Below are positions 8,722 to 18,342 of a stretch of 64,000 nucleotides of DNA, piece after piece. Origin of the DNA: Agrococcus sp. Marseille-P2731 (GTDB lineage Bacteria > Actinomycetota > Actinomycetes > Actinomycetales > Microbacteriaceae). The notes beneath the pieces were generated by a model. The model saw only the letters and a list, made by a program, of their open reading frames with translations. It was not told the origin of the DNA and did not search any database. How positions within the stretch are numbered: the stretch's first letter is position 1; each line of letters begins with the position of its first letter. The DNA is taken from contig NZ_FPEG01000003.1 in NCBI RefSeq assembly GCF_900117395.1, positions 124,001-188,000 of the forward strand, read 5' to 3'. A program made the translations under genes and the position numbers.

Positions 8722-10314
8722 CTAGAGCTCGCGGATCTCGATCTGGCGGATCGCGGTCGCATCGATCGAGGCGCTCAGCTGCTCGATGAGGGCGTCGGGC
8801 GCAGCCTGGTCGATCGTCACGATCGACAGCGCGTCGCCGCCCGCCTCCGTGCGCGCGATCTGCATGCCGGCGATGTTGATGCCCGCCTCGCCGAACGCCG
8901 CGCCGTAGGTCGCGACGATGCCGGGTCGGTCGACGTACTCCATCACCACGAAGTGCTGCGCGAGCGGCACCTCGACCGACTGCCCGTTGACGCCGACGAT
9001 CTTCTCGATCTGCTTCGGGCCGGTCAGCGTGCCCTCGACGCTCACCCGGCGGCCGTCGCTCGTCGCCAGCACGACCTCGACGACGTTGCGGTACTCCTCG
9101 CTGCGCTCGTCAGCGGTCAGCGTGCTCGTCACGCCGCGCGACTCGGCCAGCACCGGCGCGTTGACGAACGTCACCTGCTCGCTCACGATCGACGAGAAGA
9201 AGCCCTTGAGGGCCGCCAGGCGCAGCACCTTGACGTCGTAGGCGGCGAGCTCGCCGTGCACGGCGACGTCCACCGACTCCACCGGTCCCCCGGCGAGGCC
9301 CGCCGCGAACTGGCCCAGGCGCTCCGCGAGCGGGATCCCGGGGCGCACGTACTCGTCGATGATCCCGCCTGCGACGTTCACCGCATCCGGCACCAGGTCG
9401 CCGGCGAGCGCGAGGCGCACCGAGCGGGCGACGGCGATGCCCGCCTTCTCCTGCGCCTCGTCGGTCGATGCGCCCAGGTGCGGCGTGACCTGGATGTTCG
9501 GGGCGCTCGTGAGCGCGTCGTCCTTCGGCGGCTCCGAGACGAAGACGTCGATGCCTGCACCCGCGATGCGGCCGCTGCGGAGCGCCTCTGCGAGGGCGGC
9601 CTCGTCGATGATGCCGCCGCGCGAGGCGTTGACGATCCGCAGGCTCTGCTTCGCGAGGGCGAACTGCGCCTCACCGATCAGGCCGACCGTCTCGGGCGTT
9701 CGCGGGATGTGGATGGTGATGAAGTCGCTCTCGGCCATCAGCTCGTCGAGCGTGCGCAGCTCGACGCCCAGCTGTGCGGCGCGCGCGGGGCTGACGAAGG
9801 GGTCGAAGGCGATGAGCTTGGTGCCGAAGGCGGCGAGGCGCTCGGCGACCAGCACGCCGATGCGGCCCAGGCCCACGATCCCGACCGTCTTCTCGTAGAG
9901 CTCGACGCCCGTGTACGCCGAGCGCTTCCACTCCCCTCGCTTGAGCGACGCATCCGCCGCCGGGATGTGCCGGGCGAGGCCCAGCAGGTGCGCGATCGCG
10001 AGCTCTGCCGCAGAGACGATGTTCGAGGTCGGGGCGTTCACGACCATGACGCCGGCCTTCGTGGCAGCCGGGATCTCGACGTTGTCGAGGCCGACGCCCG
10101 CGCGTGCGACGACCTTGAGCTGCGGCGCGTGCGAGAGCGCCTCCGCGTCGATGCGCGTAGCGCTGCGCACGAGCACGGCGGATGCGTCGGCGAGCGCCGC
10201 GAAGAGCGCGGGACGGTCGGTGCCGTCCACGTTGCGCACATCGAAGTCGGGCCCGAGGGCATCGACGGTGGCGGCCGAGAGCTCCTCGGCGATCAGGACG
10301 ACGGGCTTGGACAT
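8722..10314 (-). CDS. serA: D-3-phosphoglycerate dehydrogenase
   Basis: First committed step of serine synthesis: oxidises 3-phosphoglycerate to 3-phosphohydroxypyruvate. The 530-residue length is the long actinobacterial type with four parts: substrate domain, NAD domain (GIVGLGRIGVLVAERL), an intervening regulatory domain (about residues 320-450) and a C-terminal ACT domain (VMEYVDRPGIVATYGAAFG) that senses serine. Catalytic region NASRGGIIDEAAL and TPHLGAST are intact. The ATG has a GAGGAG site upstream. In many relatives serA directly follows ilvC; here about 4.6 kb of unrelated genes separate them. Confidence 0.96.
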   Translation of the reverse strand: MSKPVVLIAEELSAATVDALGPDFDVRNVDGTDRPALFAALADASAVLVRSATRIDAEALSHAPQLKVVARAGVGLDNVEIPAATKAGVMVVNAPTSNIVSAAELAIAHLLGLARHIPAADASLKRGEWKRSAYTGVELYEKTVGIVGLGRIGVLVAERLAAFGTKLIAFDPFVSPARAAQLGVELRTLDELMAESDFITIHIPRTPETVGLIGEAQFALAKQSLRIVNASRGGIIDEAALAEALRSGRIAGAGIDVFVSEPPKDDALTSAPNIQVTPHLGASTDEAQEKAGIAVARSVRLALAGDLVPDAVNVAGGIIDEYVRPGIPLAERLGQFAAGLAGGPVESVDVAVHGELAAYDVKVLRLAALKGFFSSIVSEQVTFVNAPVLAESRGVTSTLTADERSEEYRNVVEVVLATSDGRRVSVEGTLTGPKQIEKIVGVNGQSVEVPLAQHFVVMEYVDRPGIVATYGAAFGEAGINIAGMQIARTEAGGDALSIVTIDQAAPDALIEQLSASIDATAIRQIEIREL

Positions 10315-10433
10315 GCGGGACTCCTCGCGGGGTGGGGGCAGGCAGCACCACGTCGTGCCGCGCCCAGCCTATCGAGGGGCGCGTACCGAGGCGGCCTCCG
10401 ACGTCTTCCAGCGCAACAGGCCATGATGCCCTC

Positions 10434-10901
10434 ATGCTGACCGTGACGACGAACGAGATCCCGGGCTTCCGCATCCTCGCCGTGCAGGGCGAGGTGATGG
10501 GCCTCACCGTGCGCAGCCGCGACGCGGCCTCGAACTGGGTCGCGGGCTGGCGAGCGATCGGCGGCGGCGAGATCCCCGAGTTCACGCAGATGCTCTACGA
10601 GGCGCGCATGCAGGTGATGGGCCGCATGGTCGACGAGGCGCAGCGGCGCGGCGCGAACGCGATCGTCGCGATGCGCTTCGACGCCAGCGACATCGGCGCG
10701 CAGTGGACCGAGATCTGCGCCTACGGCACCGCGGTCGTCGTCGAGGCGATCCCGAGCGGGCAGGAGGGCGCGACCCCGCAGTCCGCCGACCTCGCGCGCC
10801 AGCACCCGCGGCATCCGGGCGTCTTCACGCCGCCGGGCGACGTGCCGCCCGCAGCGCACGGAACCCCCGACCCCTTCGGCCTGCCGCCGCACCACCCCTG
10901 A
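10434..10901 (+). CDS. YbjQ/DUF74 family protein
   Basis: 155 residues. Residues 1-105 match the small YbjQ (UPF0145) fold: VTTNEIPGFRILAVQGEVMGLTVRSRDAA, then YEARMQVMGRMVDEAQRRGANAIVAMRFD, and YGTAVVVEAI at the end of the domain. Homologues assemble as pentamers; a heavy-metal-binding role has been proposed but not proven. A Pro/His-rich tail of about 50 residues is added. Monocistronic and divergent from serA; no convincing ribosome site (weak CATGAT six bases before the ATG). Confidence 0.8.
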   Translation: MLTVTTNEIPGFRILAVQGEVMGLTVRSRDAASNWVAGWRAIGGGEIPEFTQMLYEARMQVMGRMVDEAQRRGANAIVAMRFDASDIGAQWTEICAYGTAVVVEAIPSGQEGATPQSADLARQHPRHPGVFTPPGDVPPAAHGTPDPFGLPPHHP

Positions 10902-10971
10902 GCCGCGCCTCGCACTCCTGCGTCAGCGGGCGCGTGCGGCACAGGCACCCGGATGCGGGAGGATGGACGCG

Positions 10972-11367
10972 ATGGACGCCTTCGCAATCGCGCAGCTCGT
11001 GCTGCGCATCATCCTCGCCCTCGTCTTCGTCGGCATGGGCCTGACGCACTTCGTCCCGCGCGTGCGGCGCACGATGGCGGCGATGATCCCCGCGAGGCTC
11101 GCCGGGCCGGAGCGTCGGCGAGCGCTGCCGCTCGTGACGATCTCGGGCGTCGCCGAGGTGCTGGGCGGCATCGGCCTGCTCGCTCCCTGGTGGGGCGTGC
11201 GCTTCGCGGCGGGCATCGCGCTCATCGCGCTGCTCATCGCCGTCTTCCCGGCGAACGCCGAGGCCGCGAGGGATCCCAAGCGCTTCGGCGCGGTCGCGAT
11301 GCCGCTCGTGCCGCGCGCGATCGGCCAGGTCGTGCTCGGGGCGCTGCTGCTCGTCGCCGTGATCTGA
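10972..11367 (+). CDS. DoxX-like membrane protein
   Basis: 131 residues with four predicted helices (LVLRIILALVFVGMGLTHF, SGVAEVLGGIGLLAP, FAAGIALIALLIAVFP, AIGQVVLGALLLVAVI), matching DoxX/DoxX-like proteins, whose members serve diverse and mostly unclear redox-linked membrane roles. An ATG nine bases upstream (10963) is in frame, but it directly abuts GGGAGG, whereas the ATG at 10972 has proper spacing. Convergent with the next gene, 17 bases apart. Confidence 0.75.
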   Translation: MDAFAIAQLVLRIILALVFVGMGLTHFVPRVRRTMAAMIPARLAGPERRRALPLVTISGVAEVLGGIGLLAPWWGVRFAAGIALIALLIAVFPANAEAARDPKRFGAVAMPLVPRAIGQVVLGALLLVAVI

Positions 11368-11384
11368 CCGGTCGCCCGTTCGCG

Positions 11385-11780
11385 TCAGCCGCCGAGCGCG
11401 GTGACCGCGATCTGCCGCGCCAGCTGCTCTGCGAGCAGGCTGAGCTGCGCGCTCACCGCGAGCGCCACGAGCAGCACGCCGGCCTTGGGCACCAGGCGCA
11501 TGCCGCGCCCGATCCACAGCGCTGCGAAGAACAGCACCGCGGGCAGCGCGACGCCGGCGATCAGCAGCCACCACGGCGTCGAGCCCTCGATGCCGCTGCC
11601 GAGGTAGAGCAGCGGCAGCTGCTGCAGGTTGGCGACCGCCTCGACCGTGTCGTAGCCGAAGCCGAGCGCGAGCAGCAGCGCCACGATCCAGCTGTCGCCC
11701 GGGCGCTCCTCGCGCGGCGGCCGCGCTTGGTGCACCTGCTCGTCCGGCATCCGCGCATCTCCCGCCTCAGCCGCGCTCAT
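11385..11780 (-). CDS. Integral membrane protein of unknown function
   Basis: 131 residues: a ~35-residue charged N-terminus (MSAAEAGDARMPDEQ, then PPREERPGDS) followed by three hydrophobic helices (WIVALLLALGFGYDTVEAVANL, WWLLIAGVALPAVLFFAALWIG, AGVLLVALAVSAQLSLLAEQL). Not recognised as a named family. The ATG overlaps the stop of the preceding membrane-protein gene (ATGA), so the two are co-translated and may act together. Confidence 0.65.
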   Translation of the reverse strand: MSAAEAGDARMPDEQVHQARPPREERPGDSWIVALLLALGFGYDTVEAVANLQQLPLLYLGSGIEGSTPWWLLIAGVALPAVLFFAALWIGRGMRLVPKAGVLLVALAVSAQLSLLAEQLARQIAVTALGG

Positions 11781-12187
11781 GCGAGGAGCCCTGCCACGAG
11801 CGGCCACGGCGCGGTGACGACGAGACCGGCGAGCCACCAGGGCGCACGGCGCGCGAGCGGCGCGAAGCGGTCGACCACGAGCCACCAGAGCAGCGGCGCG
11901 ATCACCGCGAGCAGCTCGCCGAGCTGGTACATCGCGAGGCCCAGCAGGCTCGGCTGGTCGACCGGGTTCGCGACGATGATGACGACCCAGCCGGCGGTCG
12001 CCGCGACCGCGAGCACCAGCAGCAGCCAGCCGAGCGGCCCGCGCGGCCGCGCTGCGCGGGCCGGGGCGGCGGATGCGTCGGCGTGCGCCACGCGGTCGGC
12101 CTCGGCCTGCGCCTCGGCCTCGGCGACCGACAGGCGATCGAGATCGTCATCGCCCTCCCAGCGGAGGGCGTCCTCGTCAGTGCTCAT
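11777..12187 (-). CDS. Integral membrane protein of unknown function
   Basis: 136 residues: an acidic, Ala-rich cytoplasmic segment of about 50 residues, then three helices (LGWLLLVLAVAATAGWVVIIV, LGELLAVIAPLLWWLVV, APWWLAGLVVTAPWPLVAGLLA). Family not recognised. The ATG overlaps the upstream DUF2332 stop (ATGA) and also follows TAGCAT by seven bases inside the DUF2332 gene, so it may have its own leaderless promoter. Overlaps the next membrane gene by four bases. Confidence 0.65.
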   Translation of the reverse strand: MSTDEDALRWEGDDDLDRLSVAEAEAQAEADRVAHADASAAPARAARPRGPLGWLLLVLAVAATAGWVVIIVANPVDQPSLLGLAMYQLGELLAVIAPLLWWLVVDRFAPLARRAPWWLAGLVVTAPWPLVAGLLA

Positions 12188-13188
12188 CGCTCCGATGCTA
12201 CCGGCGGCAGATCGTCGATCCAGGTGATCGAGGCCCCGTGAGGGTGCGTGATCGCGAGCGGCTCGCCGTCGCGGCGCAGCACGAAGTCGCCCGGCCGCGC
12301 CCACGGTGCGGGCGGGCCGAGCTCGAGCGCTCCGCCCTCGTTCGCCACCCACGTGACGGGCAGCTCCCGCATGAGCTCGGCGAAGTCGACGCGGGCCGCA
12401 GCCGGCACGTAGGCCAGCACGGCCGAGTGCCACACGACCACCGTCGGCGCGTGCCGCGCGGCCTCCTCGACGACCGCGCGCGTGTCCGTCATCAGGTCGC
12501 CGCGGCGCACGTGGGCGCTCTCGCGCCGCGCGATCGCGATGCCGGTGCGCACCCGGTCGACGCGTGCGCCGTCGACGCCGCCCGTCGCATCCGGCCACAC
12601 GAGCGCCTCGAGCCACGCCCGCGTCTCGGGATCGTCGGGGTCGAGGGGCTGCAGGTCGAGCCCGCCGCGCCAGGCGACGGTCGGCGGATGGGTCGGCACG
12701 GGCGTCGAGGGCGAGGCCTCGGTCTCGAGCAGCGGCAGGCTCGCGTCGCCCGCGTACCGGCCCGGTCCGAAGCGGTAGCGCCAGCGGTCAGGGTAGAGGC
12801 ACAGGCCCGCGGATGCGCCCACCTCGACGAGCGCGATGGGCCCGGTCAGGTGCGCGATGGCCGGCAGCAGCGTGGCCATGCGCCTCGCCTCGTTGGTCTG
12901 CGTCATGCGCGCGAGCATCGTGGCGCGGATGCGGCCCCAGCTGCCCGCGATCATGTCGCGCACCTGCGACCACGGCTGCAGCGGCACGCCCTCGAAGCGC
13001 GCGGCGGCGAAGAGCAGGTTGGCCTGGCGCTTCAGCGGCTCGAGCTCGGCGATGGCCGCGCACAGCCACGGATCGTCGGCGACGCCGAGCGCCCACTCGG
13101 CGTAGCGGGGCGAGCCCTCGCCAGCCTCGACCCGTGCCCAGCGGCGATAGGCGTCGCTCACCCGCTGGTCGTCGGTCACGCTCTGCAT
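12184..13188 (-). CDS. DUF2332 family protein
   Basis: 334 residues matching the DUF2332 family: VSDAYRRWARVEAGEGSPRYAEWA at the N-terminus, VEVGASAGLCLYPDRW (glycine-rich, resembling a SAM-binding motif I), VVVWHSAVLAYV and VTWVANEGG near the C-terminus. The methyltransferase-like layout suggests SAM binding, but no activity is established for the family. Two in-frame ATGs (13188 and 13200) are possible; neither has a convincing ribosome site and 13188 begins closest to the conserved region. Followed by two overlapping membrane genes. Confidence 0.8.
   Translation of the reverse strand: MQSVTDDQRVSDAYRRWARVEAGEGSPRYAEWALGVADDPWLCAAIAELEPLKRQANLLFAAARFEGVPLQPWSQVRDMIAGSWGRIRATMLARMTQTNEARRMATLLPAIAHLTGPIALVEVGASAGLCLYPDRWRYRFGPGRYAGDASLPLLETEASPSTPVPTHPPTVAWRGGLDLQPLDPDDPETRAWLEALVWPDATGGVDGARVDRVRTGIAIARRESAHVRRGDLMTDTRAVVEEAARHAPTVVVWHSAVLAYVPAAARVDFAELMRELPVTWVANEGGALELGPPAPWARPGDFVLRRDGEPLAITHPHGASITWIDDLPPVASER
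12195..12200 (-). promoter_or_regulatory. Internal -10 box for a leaderless membrane-protein gene
   Basis: TAGCAT on the minus strand, seven bases before the ATG at 12187, lying inside the 3' end of the DUF2332 gene. It would uncouple the two membrane genes from the upstream gene. Confidence 0.45.
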
Positions 13189-13295
13189 GCCGCCCAGCAT
13201 GGCACTGCACGGCACCGGCGACGGGCAGCGCTCCCGCCGCGGGCGCGACCGCCAGCCATCGCCGCGCCCCCTGCCGCAGCGCAGCTGCCTCGCGC

Positions 13296-14768
13296 CTAGG
13301 CCACCGCGCGCTGTCGCAGCGGGCAGGCGGCCGGGCCCTCGAGCCGCGCACCGTCCGGCGCGAAGCGGGAGCCATGCGCGCTGCAGTCCCAGCTGCGCCC
13401 CTCGGTGTTCCACTGCACGAGCGCACCGACGTGCGGGCAGAAGGCCGACACCTGCCGGGTCTGGCCCCCGACGGTCGAGGTCGCGACGATCCGCACGCCA
13501 TCGCGGCCGAGGCTGCCCTCGCCCTCGGCGGGCACCGACGCGGGCGTGAGCGCCTGGCCCCAGGCACGCATGTCGGCGGCGCCGCTCGCAGCAGCAGCGC
13601 CCGCGAGGCGACCGAGCGCGACGGGAGTCGTGCCGCGCCGTCGCAGCGCGTGCGCCCACCCGGGCTCGTCGCCGACGATGCGGCCGGCGAGCGCCAGCGC
13701 GCTCATCGCTCCACTCGTCATCCCCCACTTGTCGAAGCCCGTCGCGAGCAGCACGCGGCCGCGCGAGCCGGGCCGCGCGCCGATCCACGGCAACCGGTCG
13801 GGCGTGCGGTAGTCCTGCGCGCTCCACTCGTGCGTGCGCTCGGCGTCGGGCCAGTGCTGCAGCACCCAGCGATCGAGCTCGGCCACGATCCGACGCGTGT
13901 CGCGGTGGCGCCCCACCGCGTGGCCGCCGCCGCCCGCGACGAGCACTCGCTCACCGCCCAGCGTGGCCGTCCGCAGCGAGCGGCTCGGCTCGTCGACGCT
14001 CAGCGCCATCACCTCGGGCAGCGGCGCAGCGGTGCGGTAGGAGGCGGCGTACGAGCGCTGCGCCTCCAGCAGCGTCGACGTGCCGCGGGCGGGCACGGGC
14101 GAGCCCGTCGCCAGCACGGCCGTCCCCGCGTGCCACTGGCCCGCATCCGTCTCGATCTCGACCCCGCCGCGCCGCGCGCGCACCCGGCGCACGGCGGCGT
14201 GCACGATGCTGCCGCCGTGCTCGCGCAGCTCGCCGGCGAGCGCGGCGAGGGTCGTCATCGGCTGCAGCTGCGCCTGGTCGACGAGCTGCAGGGCGCCGGT
14301 GGTCGTGAAGGGCAGGCTCTCGTCGCCGCCCGGCTGGACGGGGAGGCCGAGAGATCGCGCCGCCTCGAGCTCGCGAGCGACGCTCGCCGCGCCCTCGGCG
14401 CCGAAGGCGAAGGAGACGGCCGGGCGCAGCTCTGCAGGGGTGCCGCGGCGCTCGAGCAGCTCGAGCAGCCAGCGCTGGCCGGCGAGCGAGCCGTCGACGT
14501 AGGCCTGCGTCGCGTCGCGGCTCGCGAGCTGCAGGATGCGGTGCAGGCGGTCGCCCTGCAGCAGGCTGAGCTTCGCAGTGGTGTTGCCGGTCGCGACGGA
14601 GCCGATGGGGCGTGCCTCGAGCACGACGACGCTCGCGCCACGGCGCGCGAGCAGCGCTGCGGTGGCGAGGCCCGTGATGCCCGCCCCGATCACCGCGACG
14701 TCTGGCCGCCGCTGCGAGGCGTCGTCGAAGTCGATCGTCGGGCCGTCGGCATGCCAGAGAGCAGTCAT
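13296..14768 (-). CDS. FAD-dependent oxidoreductase with C-terminal Rieske [2Fe-2S] domain
   Basis: 490 residues. Residues ~1-370 are a DAO-type flavoprotein: VAVIGAGITGLATAALLARRG binds FAD and VLLATGFDKWGMTSG closes the fold. Residues ~390-490 are a Rieske domain with complete ligands, CPH in SAFCPHVGALVQWN and CSAH in WDCSAHGSRFAPDG. Such fusions occur in Bacillus and actinobacteria; substrates are unknown, but electron transfer from the cluster to FAD is likely. The ATG at 14768 is preferred over an upstream in-frame ATG. Stands alone between the DUF2332 gene and ilvC. Confidence 0.88.
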   Translation of the reverse strand: MTALWHADGPTIDFDDASQRRPDVAVIGAGITGLATAALLARRGASVVVLEARPIGSVATGNTTAKLSLLQGDRLHRILQLASRDATQAYVDGSLAGQRWLLELLERRGTPAELRPAVSFAFGAEGAASVARELEAARSLGLPVQPGGDESLPFTTTGALQLVDQAQLQPMTTLAALAGELREHGGSIVHAAVRRVRARRGGVEIETDAGQWHAGTAVLATGSPVPARGTSTLLEAQRSYAASYRTAAPLPEVMALSVDEPSRSLRTATLGGERVLVAGGGGHAVGRHRDTRRIVAELDRWVLQHWPDAERTHEWSAQDYRTPDRLPWIGARPGSRGRVLLATGFDKWGMTSGAMSALALAGRIVGDEPGWAHALRRRGTTPVALGRLAGAAAASGAADMRAWGQALTPASVPAEGEGSLGRDGVRIVATSTVGGQTRQVSAFCPHVGALVQWNTEGRSWDCSAHGSRFAPDGARLEGPAACPLRQRAVA

Positions 14769-14849
14769 GTACCCCAGCCAAGCGAGGCGACGGGGCATGC
14801 GCAAGGGGCGGGCACCCAGGTGACCCTCGCGCTACCACCGGACAGCGAA

Positions 14850-14881
14850 GGGGCGAGGGATCCGCGTGGATCCCTCGCCCC
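14850..14881 (-). terminator. Terminator of the ilv operon
   Basis: Perfect 14-bp hairpin (14850-14863 with 14868-14881, arms GGGGCGAGGGATCC, loop of 4) starting 17 bases after the ilvC stop. On the minus strand it is followed by TTCG only, so it is a U-poor terminator of actinobacterial type. Confidence 0.8.
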
Positions 14882-14898
14882 TGCCGTGGCCTCGCGGG

Positions 14899-15975
<1,077 letters not shown>

Positions 15976-16494
15976 TCAGGCGCGGTCGGCCTTGAGCACG
16001 CGCTCGCTGATGGACTTGCCGCCGCGCCCGATGGCCAGCAGGCCCGACTGCGCGATCTCCTTGATGCCGTAGGGCTCGAGCAGCCGCAGCAGCGCCTGGC
16101 ACTTCGGCGAGTCGCCCGTGACCTCGATCACGAGCGCATCGGTGGTGACGTCGACGACCCGCGCCCGGAAGAGCGTCGTCGCCTCGAGGATCTGCGAGCG
16201 GGTGGAGTTGTCGACGCGCACCTTGATGAGCATGTGCTCGCGCTGCACCGACTGCCCGGGCTCGAGCTCGACGATCTTCACGACGTTCACGAGCTTGTTG
16301 AGCTGCTTGGTGACCTGCTCGAGCGGCAGCTGATCCACGTCGACGACGACCGTGATGCGGCTGAGACCCGGCACTTCGGTCTTGCCGACCGCGAGCGACT
16401 CGATGTTGAACCCCCGGCGCGCGAAGAGCGCGGCGACGCGGGTCAGCAGACCCGGCTTGTCCTCCACCAGGAGCGACAGGACGTGCGTGCTCAT
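15976..16494 (-). CDS. ilvN: Acetolactate synthase, regulatory small subunit
   Basis: 172 residues: an N-terminal ACT domain (VLSLLVEDKPGLLTRVAALFARRGFNIESL) that binds valine for feedback inhibition, and a C-terminal domain (LIKVRVDNSTRSQILE ... VIEVTGDSPKCQALLRLLEPYGI). Partners with IlvB. The ATG shares a base with the ilvB stop (TGATG), ensuring matched synthesis of the two subunits. Confidence 0.97.
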   Translation of the reverse strand: MSTHVLSLLVEDKPGLLTRVAALFARRGFNIESLAVGKTEVPGLSRITVVVDVDQLPLEQVTKQLNKLVNVVKIVELEPGQSVQREHMLIKVRVDNSTRSQILEATTLFRARVVDVTTDALVIEVTGDSPKCQALLRLLEPYGIKEIAQSGLLAIGRGGKSISERVLKADRA

Positions 16495-18281
16495 CACTCC
16501 TCCTCCCACACGGGGCTGTGATCCTTCGCGTACTGCACGAAGGAGTTCGAGACCCCCTGCGGCACCATCGGCCACACCATCGAGTCCTTCGAGACGATGA
16601 AGTCGATCACGACCGGGCGGTCGTTCGTCTCCAGCGCCAGCTTGATCGCCGGGTCGATCTCCTCCGGCGTCGTGACGCGGATGGACAGGCACCCGTAGGC
16701 CTCGCCCAGCTTCACGAAGTCGGGGATCATCTTGGCGTCGGTACCGGTCTCGAGGTCGGTGAACGAGTGCCGGCCCTCGTAGAACAGGCTCTGCCACTGC
16801 CGCACCATCCCGAGCGACGAGTTGTTGATGATCGCGACCTTGATCGGGATGTCGTTGAGCGTGCAGGTGGCGAGCTCCTGATTGGTCATCTGGAAGCATC
16901 CGTCGCCGTCGATCGCCCACACCACCCGCTCGGGGTCGGCGACCTTCGCGCCCATCGCTGCGGGCACGGCGTAGCCCATGGTGCCGGCGCCGCCGGAGTT
17001 GAGCCACGCGTTCGGACGCTCGTACTTGATGAACTGGGCCGCCCACATCTGGTGCTGACCGACGCCCGCGGCGAAGATGCCCTCGGGTCCGGTGATCTCG
17101 CCGATGCGCTGGATCACGTGCTGCGGCGAGAGCTTGCCGTCGGTGGGCGGGGTGAAGCCGAGCGGGAACCGCTCCTGGAGGCCGTGGAGGCGCTCCCACC
17201 AGTCGGTCAGGTCGGGGCGCTCGCTCACCGCGAGCTCCTGGAACGCGATCGACAGGTCGGCGAGCACCTCGCGCACGTCGCCGACGATGGGCACGTCGGC
17301 GGCGCGGATCTTCGAGATCTCCGCCGGGTCCACGTCGACGTGGATCACCTTGGCGCCGGGGGCGAACTCGGCGACCTTGCCGGTGACGCGGTCGTCGAAG
17401 CGGGCGCCGAGCGCGAGGATCAGGTCGCACTCCTGGAACGCGAGCACCGCGGGCACCGCGCCGTGCATGCCGGGCATGCCCAGGTGCTGCGGGTGCGAGT
17501 CGGGGAACGCGCCGCGCGCCATGAGCGTCGTGACGATCGGGGCGCCCGTCGCCTCGGCGAAGTCGAGCAGCTCCTGCGAGGCCTTCGCGCGGATCACGCC
17601 GCCGCCGACGTAGAGCAGCGGGCGCTGCGACTGCGAGAGGAGCTGCGCCGCTGCCGCGATCTGCTTGCCGTGCGCCTTCGTGACGGGCCGGTAGCCGGGC
17701 AGGTCGACCTTCTCGGGCCAGACGAACGGCGCCGAGTTGGCCTGCGCATCCTTCGTGATGTCGACGAGCACGGGGCCGGGGCGACCGGTCGAGGCGATGT
17801 GGAAGGCGGCCTGCAGCACGGCCGGCACGTCGGCCGGGTCGGAGACCTGGAAGGTGTGCTTCGTGATCGGCATCACGATGCCCGTGATGTCGGCCTCCTG
17901 GAACGCATCCGTGCCGATCAGGTGGCTGAACACCTGGCCGGTGATCGCGACCATCGGCACCGAGTCCATGTAGGCGTCGGCGATCGCGGTGACGAGGTTC
18001 GTGGCACCGGGACCGGAGGTCGCGAGGCAGACGCCGACCCTGCCGGTGGCGGCCGCGTAGCCCTCGGCGGCGTGGCCGCCGCCCTGCTCGTGGCGCACGA
18101 GGATGTGGCGGATCGCGCTCTGCTGCATGAGCTCGTCGTAGAACGGGATGATCGCGCCGCCGGGGATGCCGAACACGTCGGTGACCCCGAGGAGCTCGAG
18201 CGACTTGAGGACGGCACCCGACCCCGTCAGGGTCGGCGGCGAGGCCTCGCGCGGCGGCGCAGGCCGTGGGGTGATGGTCAT
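16494..18281 (-). CDS. ilvB: Acetolactate synthase, catalytic large subunit
   Basis: 595 residues. ThDP/FAD enzyme joining two pyruvates, or pyruvate and 2-ketobutyrate. Seen: the N-terminal catalytic Glu region [13 protein letters not shown], the FAD-binding middle domain ([20 protein letters not shown]), and the ThDP motif [15 protein letters not shown] ... INN in the C-terminal third. The ATG at 18281 has an AGGAG site; upstream in-frame codons run into the intergenic region. 61 bases separate it from ilvD and I see no attenuator peptide there. Confidence 0.97.
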   Translation of the reverse strand: MTITPRPAPPREASPPTLTGSGAVLKSLELLGVTDVFGIPGGAIIPFYDELMQQSAIRHILVRHEQGGGHAAEGYAAATGRVGVCLATSGPGATNLVTAIADAYMDSVPMVAITGQVFSHLIGTDAFQEADITGIVMPITKHTFQVSDPADVPAVLQAAFHIASTGRPGPVLVDITKDAQANSAPFVWPEKVDLPGYRPVTKAHGKQIAAAAQLLSQSQRPLLYVGGGVIRAKASQELLDFAEATGAPIVTTLMARGAFPDSHPQHLGMPGMHGAVPAVLAFQECDLILALGARFDDRVTGKVAEFAPGAKVIHVDVDPAEISKIRAADVPIVGDVREVLADLSIAFQELAVSERPDLTDWWERLHGLQERFPLGFTPPTDGKLSPQHVIQRIGEITGPEGIFAAGVGQHQMWAAQFIKYERPNAWLNSGGAGTMGYAVPAAMGAKVADPERVVWAIDGDGCFQMTNQELATCTLNDIPIKVAIINNSSLGMVRQWQSLFYEGRHSFTDLETGTDAKMIPDFVKLGEAYGCLSIRVTTPEEIDPAIKLALETNDRPVVIDFIVSKDSMVWPMVPQGVSNSFVQYAKDHSPVWEEE

Positions 18282-18342
18282 GGCTCTCCTGTGCTCGAAC
18301 GGCCTGTGCAGGACAGACCGGGCTGGATCGACCGGGCGTGCG

